Below, piece by piece: positions 53,407 through 64,000 of a DNA stretch of 64,000 bases. The notes below the pieces were generated by a model. That model searched no databases, was not told where the DNA came from, and saw nothing but the letters and a program-made list of their open reading frames with translations. The DNA is from Hirudo medicinalis (lineage: Eukaryota > Annelida > Clitellata > Hirudinida > Hirudinidae), in NCBI GenBank assembly GCA_011800805.1, contig MPNW01000528.1, forward strand, positions 21,140-85,139. Reading direction: 5' to 3'. The position numbers and the translations under genes are program-made. The first letter of the stretch is position 1, and each line of letters opens with the position of its first letter.

Positions 53407-55429
53407 TTACACAAATAATACGTATTCTTCCAAGGGTTTTGGTAATATGGCGCAATCAGCCAAACCAGTCAATGAAATGTTTTTCCGAATCACATTTCTG
53501 CACATCTGCTTTAAGGATAGTTCTGAAAATATTGGATGGATAATCATGGCTCGACCAGTGTGGGACCTGCAGTGACATCAGAAAACATTAACAGAAACAA
53601 CATAAGCAACAACTAGCAACATTCAATAACCCACCCTATGCAGACATATCTTCCATCTTTGGAATAGCAACACGAATATGCACCCTCCATGAAAGTCTTC
53701 TCTGTAGGGTAGTTGGGTGAATCCAGGCTCCATTCACAGATGGTACTACATTAACATAATTAACAATAACGTTAGCTCAGCTTTGTTTCAAATAGAAGGA
53801 ATCTTCCGAACGTTTGTCACTCAGTTGCATGAATGGCTAAGAATAACTTGAATATTCACCCAGTTTCACACACAGAGACCAGGGAAACATTGTTTGGACA
53901 GAAGGACACCCAGGTGACATGAGCTCCATTTTCTCCTCCAGCAAACATGAGGGAAGGCTCAGGAAGAAGGTGACTGAAATAAAAATGATTATTAATAGTC
54001 AATAAGTTATTAAACTTATTGTTACAGGAATACAATTAATCATAAACAATATTCGACATATATCCTGCACTTTTAGGAAAATAAAATAATAATTTTTATT
54101 ATTTTTCACAGACACAAATGTGAAACTAACTTAGAAATACAAAATCAATGAAATATATAAAGAGAGGCAAACTTCAAATTGGCAATGATGCCCCCTGTCA
54201 AGATGTTCCAAACAATGACTCGCGTGTCATGAGATGAAGATGCGAGCATGGTGCCGTCCGGCGAAAAGTCCATTCTCGACACATGGTTCACGTGCCCAAG
54301 AAAACGTTGGACGAGGGTGTCATCTTTCATCCTCCACAAGCACACCTTAGAAGTCATTAAAACCATCAGAGAATCCGCATTTCGTTAACATCACGTAAGT
54401 CACCCCATCATGCAACTAATGAGATGCTGATTTTACACTCTGTATTTTCTGTCAAGTCCACATCATTTTAAAAGTGAGCTATAGTTTTTTCAACTTTCAG
54501 CAATAGGATAATAATTTTTTTCCTTTGAAAGCATCATTAAGCAGAAATAAATAAATTTGAAAAGTCAAATAAAATTGAAGATTGTTACTTGTAAACTATT
54601 TCCACCAGCAGCAACATACTTGGCATCAGGTGACCATCGACAACAGAAGACTCGAGAAAATGGAGTCTGAATGGTTTTACTCATGTTGCCATCATCATTA
54701 AAATCCCAGAATTTGATGGTGCCGTCGTTGGAGCCGGACGCCATCATGAAGACGTTCTCGGGGGCAAAATGAAGATCTCTTACAACAGAGGAATGGTCCA
54801 TAAGTTCGAGTCTCAATAAACCTAAAATAAAGAAAAGCATTTGTTCATATTTTTAATTCTAAAAACTAATTCAACGATTCTGGAGAATTCTGAATCGCAA
54901 GCTATAAATATTAATGAGGAAATCAAACAAACCAGTGTTGATGTCCCAAGCTCGTATCCTGCCATTTGAAAGTCCAGTGGCAAGGATATCATCGAAGACG
55001 TGATATCTATATCTTCCGTGGTTTTGAAAATTCTCCTTCATTCGTTGAGTCTGATGGCCAAAAGCTATCGACCAAACTTCTGCTCCGGTCGCAATCGTCC
55101 TTACTAACGACCACGAGAAGGAAGCATCTTTGGGGCTAATTGCAAAAGCAGTGTTTTAATTGCATCTTTTTATTAAAAGGTTAAATCTTATTGAATGAAT
55201 AATTTCCAGAATAAAAGCAAAAATACATGACTTAATCAAGTTAAAATGAGGCCACTTAAATTTCATTAAAGAAATCACACCTGGAAGATATCTTCATTAA
55301 CTGAACGAAAAAATTGCTGCACGACCAAGCAAAATATTTTCCATCTGGAGACCAATCGCAAATGCCATTCGCAAAAATGTTGCTCTCAACGGCGATCACG
55401 GGGGCGGGCAATTTTGCTATAATTCTCAT
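53407..55429 (-). CDS. WD-repeat and SOCS-box protein (WSB1/WSB2 type), seven exons, complete
   Basis: Exons: 55429-55281, 55135-54933, 54821-54589, 54345-54173, 53973-53860, 53745-53635, 53566-53407; 380 residues. It has repeated WD40 blades: GICDWSPDGKYFAWS, AEVWSIAFG, DDILATGLSNGRIRAWDINTG, VVRDLHFAPENVFMMASGSN with DGTIKFWDFNDDGNM, SRMDFSPDGTMLASSSHDTR with VIVWNILTG, and CCYSKDGRYVCIGSHTG. A C-terminal SOCS box follows (LKQMCRNVIRKNIS, LPKPLEEYVLFV). WSB proteins are substrate receptors of Elongin B/C-Cullin ubiquitin ligases. All junctions are phase-consistent. Assignment to WSB1 or WSB2 is not possible by eye. Confidence 0.93.
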
Positions 55430-57060
55430 TTAATCTGTTGATGAGGAAATACAATTTTAAATTACATGAAGGTAATTTAACAACTTGCAATAATGTTCCC
55501 AAATTTACTAAATATTCATAACAACAAGGTTAAGGTATTTCAAGCATTTGCAAATTTACTTCAACCAAATCACAGATGGAAATATCATGAATTAACAAAA
55601 TAGTTTTCAATGTGGAAAAATATTTTTATATGTAGCCTGATAGGCAAATGACAGAAGTGATGCAATAAAGTTGATCTTAATGAAGAGAATTTAATTGTCA
55701 ATATATGTCTCTAGATCATAGGCATAGCCACCGGGGTCAGTTTGCCCCTTGATAATTTTCTAAATCCATATAATTCTTAAATAATTTATCGATCATAATA
55801 TGGCTCCAGTAAAAAGTAAAGCTTCTGATATCAATATTTACTACATATTTTAAGTTTCGGTAACTAAATTACAAATGTGTTTGCTTAAATTAAAAAAAAG
55901 CAATTTAAAATAAAGCGTGTGACCGAACAAATAAATAGTCCTAAAATTTTATGCTGATTTAGTAAAGTGAAAATGAGGATTTTGATTATTTCATTTAGTG
56001 ATTCCATAAACTTATTGATCAAGAAGTACATCTAACATAAGATACATAAATCTGCCTTAAACATTTAGAAATGCACGACTCCCGAATGAATGAGAATGAA
56101 ATTAACGCCTAGGCAATATAAATTAGCAACCAAAACCTATTTTAAGCTTACATGCAACGGGTTAACAGGTAAACCACCTCCAACAAACTAGCCGTGCCAA
56201 TTCTCAAACAAATATAGCAATTACCAAAGAATAGCCGAAGACAAATAATCGTTCAAAACCTACCTTCACGAGATTTAATTAAAATATAATTCAAATAATA
56301 TTAATACTTTGAATTACTTAAGTTACGCTTAAATAGAAGGCATTCATTAAAATTGTTTTCGAGGTTAGCCACTTATTTTCTAAAAAATTCCCATTCTAAG
56401 ATTCTGAAATCTTTCATTTCAGTTTCATTTTCTCCAGTAAGCGATTCGCTACACTTGTTGTGGGAGGTGTTCTATTTAAATTCTGTCATCGTTGCAAACT
56501 AATTTGCTTAATTACGCCGCTCAGCTTGTGTTTTATTTTCTGCTTTCTTCAGGTTGATATAAGTTTACTTAGTTGAGCTAGTGTTAAATCCTTATATTAG
56601 CAATAAAGACATTAATGAGAAAATGTATCATTTTTACTTTAAAATGTTCGAGTGGCCAACCGAACAATAACTTTTCAATCAATAAACAACAATAAAATCA
56701 TCTCAAAATAAAGAAATAATAAAGCTTTATTTAACATGAATTTGTAAGTTGAAACACATAAACATGTATGTGAGAATTTTACTCAATTGTTTAGAACTTT
56801 TTCTTTTTTCTAGTTATGATCACATATAGACATAAAACCTAGTATACTTTTTAAATAACACAGTATGAAATAGATTACCAAAATAGCGGGATATCAATAT
56901 ATCACTTGGGCTTGATGGCTTTCTTGATCGAATTCTTATTTCATATATGCAAGTGTGTTTATTTTTCGTGCCTTATTTGGCCCAATAAATGAATCATGAC
57001 TCAGTTCCAATCCTTTTCTAGTAATTTCTCTAATTTCCGTGTGAGATACAATAAAGTGAG
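55430..57060. other. Intergenic
   Basis: Upstream of the WSB gene; AT-rich, no gene recognised. At 55721-55755 cataggcatagccaccgggg resembles a worn transposon end. Confidence 0.5.
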
Positions 57061-57089
57061 GCAATGATTGCTGTGATTGGAAATCAATT

Positions 57090-58245
57090 TTCTCTGTCTC
57101 CTTCGGAAGATTCGATGATGATGCATCACTGCAGTGGAGAATCTTCATACTTTGTGATGGAAATCAGCTTTCCGATGATAGACGTCTGGCCGTTCTTCTG
57201 CGTGTTTTGGGTGAGGCCGCCAATGCTATGTATAACATGGATTGGTAAAACGAAGATGACAAGAAGCATGAAATTGTCCTTCAAAGACTTGAAGAGAAAT
57301 TCACGAGTTGTAAAAGAAAAATTGCTCAGAAGGAAGTCAGTCAGTCGCCGCTTCCTCCATTTTCGGCGGTGCAAAGCCGATCGACACCAGCCTTGGGGAG
57401 AGAGATTGAAGAGAAGCTGAAGAAGATGCAAGTTTCAATGAATTCTGAGGATGAGAGGAGAACAAGTCAGTCATCAGATGTCACCATCCAGAAGAAGAAG
57501 GCTGATGACAAGATCAAAAAGAAAGAAGAGCCTCAGACAATGAGAAGAGAGAACCAAATACCGAAGATTTGACGGCAAGGGTACGAAGAACCCCAGCACC
57601 TCTGCACCTGCTCAAACACCTTGCTACCAAAGTTATACCCGCCCCTGCTCTTAAGATGAACTATTGGGAAGTTAGAAAAAATAATCGGCAGACTGCACCT
57701 GTTTCAGTCCAGATGGAGGTTAAAAGATCAGAAGTCGAAGCACCCAGGGCACATCCAGTGACAACGTCTTGTCGACGAGCAGATATAACGGATATAGCGT
57801 CGGGAACGCCATGAGATGACCGTACAATAGGAGGGATGAACCAGTAATCTCGGTGGTGAGCCTCAACCCGAAGCAGAGGGAGAAACAAGTCCTGACATCG
57901 TACGAAGATATGCCGAAGTTGGAAGAGAGTCCCAAAAAGAGATTGAATGTTACGATCAAATTCTCCTCGCTCACGGATGAAGACGACGACGAAAACACTA
58001 GCCAGGCAGAAACCAATGGCATTGAGGAATCTGCAGGCACACCAGCTCATTGGAAAGCTTCAACAGTCTTTCAGGCAGAAACACTCCTTCAGCAACCAGA
58101 CCTTGTTGGAGAAGAGATATGCGACCCCCAGAAGTGCCATCAAGCCCCCCAATGACGATATAGCCGATATGGTTTTGACTGAACTAAACGCTTGGGAGGG
58201 AGATATCACATATGCTGGATTTCGTTGTCTATGATATTCGGTAGT
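57090..58245 (+). pseudogene. Intronless, frameshifted Gag-like or unknown pseudogene
   Basis: A frame from about 57100 reads LQWRIFILCDGNQLSDDRRL, then LLRVLGEAANAMYNMDW, followed after a stop or frame change by KKHEIVLQRLEEKFTSCKR. This order of blocks resembles Ty3/gypsy capsid (Gag). Downstream frames are rich in Lys/Glu/Ser (REIEEKLKKMQVSMNSEDER; LNPKQREKQVLTSYEDMPKL) and are not recognised. At least three frame changes occur. An aataaa-type signal follows at about 58297. It could be a domesticated or processed copy that has decayed. Confidence 0.5.
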
Positions 58246-58329
58246 CCTAGGAGGGACTTCCGCTCTCCTTTGTTTTTGAGTTCGGCTTTTTTTGTAAATA
58301 AACTTGGTTTTTAACACAAGTTAAAGGGG

Positions 58330-58835
58330 AGAGGGCGGCCGTCCCCGATGCAGGGCCTAGGGGCTGCCAAAATTGGATACCAAATTAATAATGCTTTACA
58401 ATTTTGATACATGATTCATGACCAGTTTAAATTAAAAAAAAATTGTCTAAAATATATTTAGATTAAATATAAATATCTAAAGGTGTGCAGGTTGGCCGAA
58501 TGGGTTGCGTTCCTGCATGCGGTCGTAATAGCAACAGTCGTAATGTTCGCAACCCAGCCTGCATCTCCACGGAGCACCCTCGGGTAGGGTAGATCGATTA
58601 AAAAGTGCCTTCGCATCCAATTCGGATACATAAGCACTCAAAAGATCGGCTAAATACAAATAAATACAAAAATATAGGCTTCTTATTAGCAATCGTAATT
58701 GTTTATGGCTTAGCTTCAGCTAGCCAATTAGAGAGCTTTCAGATTATGATTGGTTTGCTTCGGTTTTAGTCCTAGGCACTAAATTATCAGTTTCCCCGGG
58801 AACCGAACCCCTTAGCTGCGTTTCTGCATCACTGA
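58330..58835 (+). repeat. Interspersed repeat split by a SINE
   Basis: The left part (58330-58390: ctgccaaaattggatacc) and the right part (58775-58835: cactaaattatcagtttccccggg) correspond to neighbouring stretches of the unsplit copy at 34420-34550. Confidence 0.65.
58484..58680 (+). mobile_element. tRNA-derived SINE (copy 6)
   Basis: It has head gtgcaggttggccgaatggg and B-box-like gttcgcaaccc with agcctgcat. Its body lacks part of the gggcgctatataa segment, and the tail gtgccttcgcatcca to cggctaaatacaaat matches copy 1. Confidence 0.88.
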
Positions 58836-59867
58836 GACTTTGAACCTATTAAATGGCGAAAACAAAAATTTGTTTCGAAAAGATTTTTGAAAACATCATC
58901 AAAATTGAGTTAATAATAGATTATCTGCAAAACTTAAAAGCCTCGGATTTGTGGGCTAAGTTTTCGTTGATTGGAATTAGGCGAAAACACAGTTTTCAAG
59001 AGCGTTAGAAAAGTTCTTGGCTTTCAACCTCTTAAACTATTAGAATAAATCATCGATCGCAGCAATAAGACATTATGACATCGAAATATTTTATTATGTT
59101 ATTGCCAATATTAAGTTCTTCGAAACTTAGCCGTCAAACATTTCCTTCAGCAGATTCCAGGTCCTCCAGTTTTGCTGCCAATAAATCTACATTTAAATTT
59201 TTATATATTTTGCAGCCCTTTCCATGCTCCCATAATGTCTTTTAATTCTTGCACCAAATTGAAGAAGATAGGGCATAAAACAGAATTGAATGACTTAGCA
59301 TAGAGTAATGCATTATAAAATAAATCGAAGGGTGTTTTTGTGATGTCAGTGACTGCGGTACTTAATTTATTAACTAAGAACACAGCTTGTCTAACTGGTA
59401 TTTATGAATAGCACTCTTCCATATTTGTCACATTTCAATTGCCTGAAATTTAAATTGAAAGTATAATTACGAAAAAATAAACTTGAACAACCATTTTAGA
59501 GCGAGGATGTTGTGAACTTAAATGACCTTTGGAGGTCGAAGGTATTGTTTGTGAAATCAAGATTCGCAATGCAGGTCGTCAAACTTTTGCAAAAATCTGC
59601 GAATTACAAATGGACGCGTTCATTCTCTTGTTAGTTGAAATAACATTTTATTTACTCAAGTCTAATTATAAAAGGAATTCACCTCAAATTTACACTTTTT
59701 CAATTCATAACCAAACTTTGCACTATTTTGTGATGCAATTAGTAATATTAAACACATTTAATTATTTGCAGCGTCTGCTGGTCCATTGGTTAGTCTTTAA
59801 ATTGCATTAGTCATTGACAGATAATGACAATTAAGGTCAAAGTATTTGTGTTTTGATGCAATTGCAG
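58836..59867. other. Upstream region of the HIBADH gene
   Basis: No clear gene. The missing first (mitochondrial presequence) exon of HIBADH should lie here. A 17-base candidate microexon at 59772-59788 has AG and GT flanks in matching phase. Confidence 0.45.
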
Positions 59868-62004
59868 ACCATAGGCTTCATTGGACTTGGAAACATGGGA
59901 AGCAATATGGTGAATAATTTATTGAAGAAAGACATACAAGTTGTGGTTCATGATATCTCTGAGGGAGCAGTTTCAAAGGCTGTTGCAGCAGGTCTTGCTA
60001 AATAAATGAAGGAGATTCTAAATATTTTTTCTTGGTCTTAAAATCATGTCATTAATATAAAAAAATATTGTCAGACTTTAGATAAACATGACTTCTCAAT
60101 GAATCATATTGTATTTAGTTTTGTGTTCCTAATTTCTCATTCATTAACATTTTAAGCAAAAGCTTTGATTCAAATCTTTTTAGGAGCTAAAAAAGCATCC
60201 AACCCTGCTGATGTTGCATCTCATACAAAACATGTAATCACGATGCTCCCATCATCTCCACATGTTAAAGATGTTTACCTTGGGAAAGATGGCATTCTCA
60301 GGTTTGCTAAAAATAGCTACAACAACTAAGTTGCTCATGTTTAGCTTTGATGGTGTAGCATGACTAGAGAATGTTCAATTCTCTGTAGAACTCTGTAGCT
60401 AGGGTGATATATCAGTTCATTCATGCAAGTACTTTGAACAACAGCTAATTATGGGGAGGTCTATTTATACTTCATTTGTTACAATTATTTATATTTCAAA
60501 TAAATTAATTCTGCAAATTATTAATTAAACAATTCATCTTTATCAACATAAATAAATTAATGAGAATAACTTATTTTCTTAAATTTAATTTTCTGCTTTT
60601 CTTTGGAAAGTTTATGTGCTGTGTAAGTTAACTGAATATGTTTGATCAATCAACAGTCATCATAAAGGAATTTTATAAGAAATAGCATTTTGTAATAAAT
60701 TTTTCTAAAACTTATCCCAAAATATAAATTTAGCAAAATACACTTATTTATCAAGAGCTACAAATAATATTATTTAAAATGTAATAAAATACATTATTTA
60801 ACCAATTATTATCATTAATTATCTGCTAGTTGTGCCTTGCAGTGGTGCTCAACCAGGAAGCCTTTTCATAGACAGCAGCACCATTGATGCTGATGTCTCC
60901 AGAGAGATGGAGAAACAAGTTCTCAAGAAGCAATGCATCTTCATGGATGCACCAGTTTCAGGAGGTAAAAAGATGTTTCAGAATTTTTTAGATTTAAAAT
61001 ATTTTTTATTGCAGGCATAATGGCAGCCAAGGAAGGGACCTTAACATTCATGGTAGGAGGAAGCCAACCTGCCTTTGAAGAAACTGAGGCCATTCTGGGC
61101 AAAATGGGGAAAAATATTATTTATTGTGGCGCCAGTGGAACAGGACAAGTCTGTAAACATTAACTATGCCTATTCATATTCATGAGCCAAATGCTTCAAA
61201 TTTTAATTGTTATGTTAATGTCTGTTTAAAGGCTGCTAAGATCTGCAATAATATGTTACTTGCCATTTCAATGATTGGTACTGCAGAAGCCATGAATTTA
61301 GGTCAAAGGTTGGCAGTTACACTTATTATTTTTGGTACAAGGTTAATTTTTCTTGTTAAAATTTATTTTTTTAATTATTAATTGATTTTTAGTGATAATA
61401 AAATATTTGATTAATATGGCACCATGTGCATACCATCACAAAGAAGTTTCAAACTTTAGGTTAGGCATGGATGCTAAGTTGCTTGCAAAAATTTTAAACA
61501 TGAGCTCTGGTCAATGTTGGTCGAGTTTGAAGTACAATCCATGCCCTGGAGTTCTTGAGAATGTTCCCTCGAGCAATGATTACCTTGGTGGATTTGGGAC
61601 TGCCCTCATGGCTAAAGTTTATATTTTGTTCATCAGCTTTTTTACTTTTACTTTAGAGTTTAAATGTTTAAAATACTTGTACTTTTGCACAAAATGCTTT
61701 AGTAAATTCAACAAATAAATTATTCTGATGCTAAGGTTGTGAGATGTTTGAATAAATTTTACTAAAACTAAAACAAATTTTATGAAATTGAATAAAACAG
61801 ATTGATTGTTTATCTAAATAAATGGATGATCTTTTCAAGGATCTTGGGTTAGCACAGAATGCTGCAACAGCCACTTTGTCCCCAACCCCACTAGGGTCTC
61901 TAGCTCACCAGATTTACAGAATGATGTGCAACAGTAACTTGGCATCAAAGGATTTCTCATCTGTTTATTTGTTTCTTCAAAAACTTGAAAACAAATCAAG
62001 TTAA
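59868..62004 (+). CDS. HIBADH: 3-hydroxyisobutyrate dehydrogenase, seven visible exons
   Basis: Exons: 59868-59991, 60184-60301, 60843-60964, 61015-61148, 61232-61308, 61460-61616, 61840-62004; 298 residues without the presequence. It carries the NAD-binding start [34 protein letters not shown], the substrate motif [33 protein letters not shown], the catalytic-Lys segment [30 protein letters not shown], and [12 protein letters not shown] to the end. The enzyme oxidises 3-hydroxyisobutyrate in mitochondrial valine breakdown. All junctions are phase-consistent and introns are short. The N-terminal exon was not located. Confidence 0.95.
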
Positions 62005-63050
62005 ATCCCAAATTTATGTTTCAAATCCAGCCTATAATTTGCTTATTTGATAATGAGTCACATAAAAATTGTTCTACTACATTTCAACAAGTATCTTTAG
62101 TACTTATTAACATTAACATTAATTGATATTTTTATGTTTCTGTGTCTTTATTGCTCGGCTTAATGCTGCCTTAAGAAACCTATTTTACAATTTGATTTAC
62201 TTCAGTTCTTGCCGCAGATTGATTCTTTAACAAACATTAAACTTATTAGAATGTGCTTAAGCTGTATGCATGTGTGTTTTACTCATTATCAGGATCAACG
62301 AGCATTAACATATGAGTTTTAATAACTAATATTTGAATAAATGAAAATTGAATGAGTTCAATGAGAATGTTTTGTTTTGTAGAAATATTTTCACCTACAA
62401 AAGTGAATAAAATTGTGGTTCGAAATAAATACGATAGGACCCATGAATAAGGGACGCTACAAATATGCCACAGATTTTCTTTATTCTCAGGTGTCAATGT
62501 TAAATTGAATGAAACAGTACATAGCAATAAATATAAATCGATAGACAACATCCAATTGTAAAAGTTTTGTAGTGTGAAGTTATGGCTGTCTTGCTGGAGA
62601 ATTTCCTAGGGATCATTTTCCATCTTGTATCAAAGCCATTTCTTATTTTTTTAATTATTTAAAAAATCATCAAACAGCGTCCTCATCCTTTCCAATGTTT
62701 GCACTCTTCCCAGCACTGGATCACAAAGTAGGATTTTCTTTGCTTCGTTATTTGCAATAAAGCATAAAAAATGGGTGCCTCAGCATCAATTATTAAAGAT
62801 CGAGGATTGCTAAAGAGCTCGAAATGCCCACACATGTCATTTCTAATTATATGAATGCTAATGAAGACTAAAACCAAGATATCTCCAGGAAGAAATAAAA
62901 AATTGTCTGCCAAACAGGAGCGACTGCTGTTGAGGAAAGCATCATAAGGTAAATTTTCTGCCAACCAGCTAAGAACCAAGTTAAATTTAACTCTTAGAAT
63001 ACAGTAATAAATTACTTAAATGCAAGCAAGAGTTTGAAATATGAAAAGAG
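62005..63050. other. Intergenic
   Basis: The frames at 62279-62551 and 62683-62979 on the minus strand have no recognisable domain and are probably chance. Confidence 0.5.
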
Positions 63051-63054
63051 ATTG

Positions 63055-63275
63055 AAGTTCCAGCTCAGCAAGATCATCACAAAATTGCCAGAGTTCAATG
63101 GGACAAAACTGTTATCAAACAGAGAAGGTTGATCAACATAATTTTTTCTGACGACAAAAAATTCAATCTAGATTCTAGATGGACCTGATGGCTATCAGTT
63201 TTATTGGCGTGACCTCTGACTAGACAAGGAGTCATCTTATAGCAGAAATCATGAAGCTGGATCAGACAACCTAAT
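63055..63275 (+). pseudogene. Tc1/mariner (Tc3-like) transposase fragment
   Basis: Frames read HKIARVQWDK, INIIFSDDKKFNLD and, after a frame change, GPDGYQFYWRDL with a RNHEAGSDN-like end. This is the block around the second catalytic Asp (FSDE/DKKFNLDGPDG) of Tc3-type transposases. It is broken by stops. Confidence 0.8.
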
Positions 63276-63839
63276 CCTATAAACAATAAAAGACACCTAA
63301 TAAATACATTGTGGCATCCTTAGTTTTTGGGAATAATATAAATTTAAGAATTCAGTTAATTAACTTATTGCATGCAATATTCAGAGTCTTCGTAGTGAAG
63401 CTCTAATAATCACGTTTAGCTTTGTCAGCTCATGAGGCTCACAGCGTCGCTCGCCCATCGCTCTGGCCTCACACAATCTCCCTCAACACACTCAATTCTC
63501 ATTGATTCTCAATAAACATTGAATCCTAATTCCTTCTGTCTGTATCAAACATCCATAGGCTTAGTTAAAATAAAAAAAAAACTGCAACATATTTCAAATC
63601 GCACTTTTTGCTCGAACAGCCTTCTCTTCCGAATCCGTTTTGAATAATCACACCAAAATTGTTCTCGATGAGGTTCGTACACATATTCTGTCAAGTAAGA
63701 GATGGGACGATGTTGGCAAAAAACGAGTTGAGCTACAGGGGTTGGCCAGCCAGCTAGTTATGAGCTAGCCACTGATTTTTGGTTTTGATGGTCACCAGTG
63801 CAAAATAGATAGAAATTACCCATTTTTTTATAATTTTAA

Positions 63840-64000
63840 CGATCTAAATCCGTCATTGATTGGAATTGAAGACGCAGTACAGAGAGGCAACCAGAGGAAG
63901 AAGAATCGACAGGATCTCCCTAGCAAAGAGAACCCTCGAGCTTCAACCAAAGGAGCCTGCTTCCTTTGTGGGTCCTTGCTCCATCTGAAGAAGGATTGTC
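63840..64000 (+). CDS. Retroelement Gag-type zinc-knuckle fragment at the window edge
   Basis: The last bases encode GACFLCGSLLHLKKDC, a perfect C-x2-C-x4-H-x4-C knuckle, preceded by a basic stretch (QRGNQRKKNRQDLPSKENPR). Such knuckles occur in Gag/nucleocapsid of LTR retrotransposons and in some cellular RNA-binding proteins. The frame runs off the window, so its length is unknown. Confidence 0.55.

Noticed and set aside
54365..54390. An 18-base match (aatccgcatttcgttaac) between a WSB intron and the LINE at about 25460
   Set aside because: It is too short to call a repeat copy; flanks do not match.

Overview
This is an AT-rich animal (metazoan, most likely invertebrate) nuclear scaffold. 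It shows short exons with GT-AG introns, an NK-class homeobox pair, a D2-like aminergic GPCR, a D-type cyclin, and many decayed transposons, LINEs and tRNA-derived SINEs. I cannot name the species. Exon boundaries below were derived by hand from reading frames, splice signals and phase arithmetic, plus remembered family features; no search was run.

Layout. 1-3.9 kb: non-coding, with an AT-only repeat block. 4.0-14.2 kb: pieces of two tandem NK1 (slouch/NKX1-type) homeobox genes, broken by N gaps and apparently mis-ordered by the assembler, with a complete non-autonomous hAT transposon (7447-8896) between pieces. 14.2-18.1 kb: microsatellites. 18.15-19.99 kb (+): D2-like GPCR. 22.58-27.67 kb (-): RILP-like protein (RILPL1 type) with a LINE and a minisatellite in one intron. 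29.63-32.93 kb (-): calcineurin B homologous protein (CHP1). 34.67-38.72 kb (-): zeta-crystallin-like quinone oxidoreductase (CRYZL1 type) with a hAT fragment in an intron. 40.25-42.79 kb (-): MYST histone acetyltransferase. 43.66-46.02 kb (-): GPN1 GTPase. 48.20-50.32 kb (+): cyclin D with an LxCxE motif. 51.4-52.6 kb: transposon debris. 53.41-55.43 kb (-): WD-repeat/SOCS-box protein (WSB). 57.1-58.2 kb: frameshifted intronless Gag-like or unknown pseudogene. 59.87-62.00 kb (+): 3-hydroxyisobutyrate dehydrogenase. 63.0-64.0 kb: Tc1-like and zinc-knuckle retroelement remnants.

The genes are independently transcribed housekeeping and developmental genes, not an operon. The strongest structural signal is at the NK1 locus. 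Four contig ends each stop exactly 127 bases into a 173-base stretch that two paralogues share identically, which looks like a k=127 de Bruijn assembly break. Exchanging the two middle contigs restores two intact tandem NK1 genes and joins two orphan (AAT)n halves. No CRISPR array, bacterial operon or clearly novel system is visible; the novelty lies in the homeobox pair, the repeat biology and several unusual gene details.
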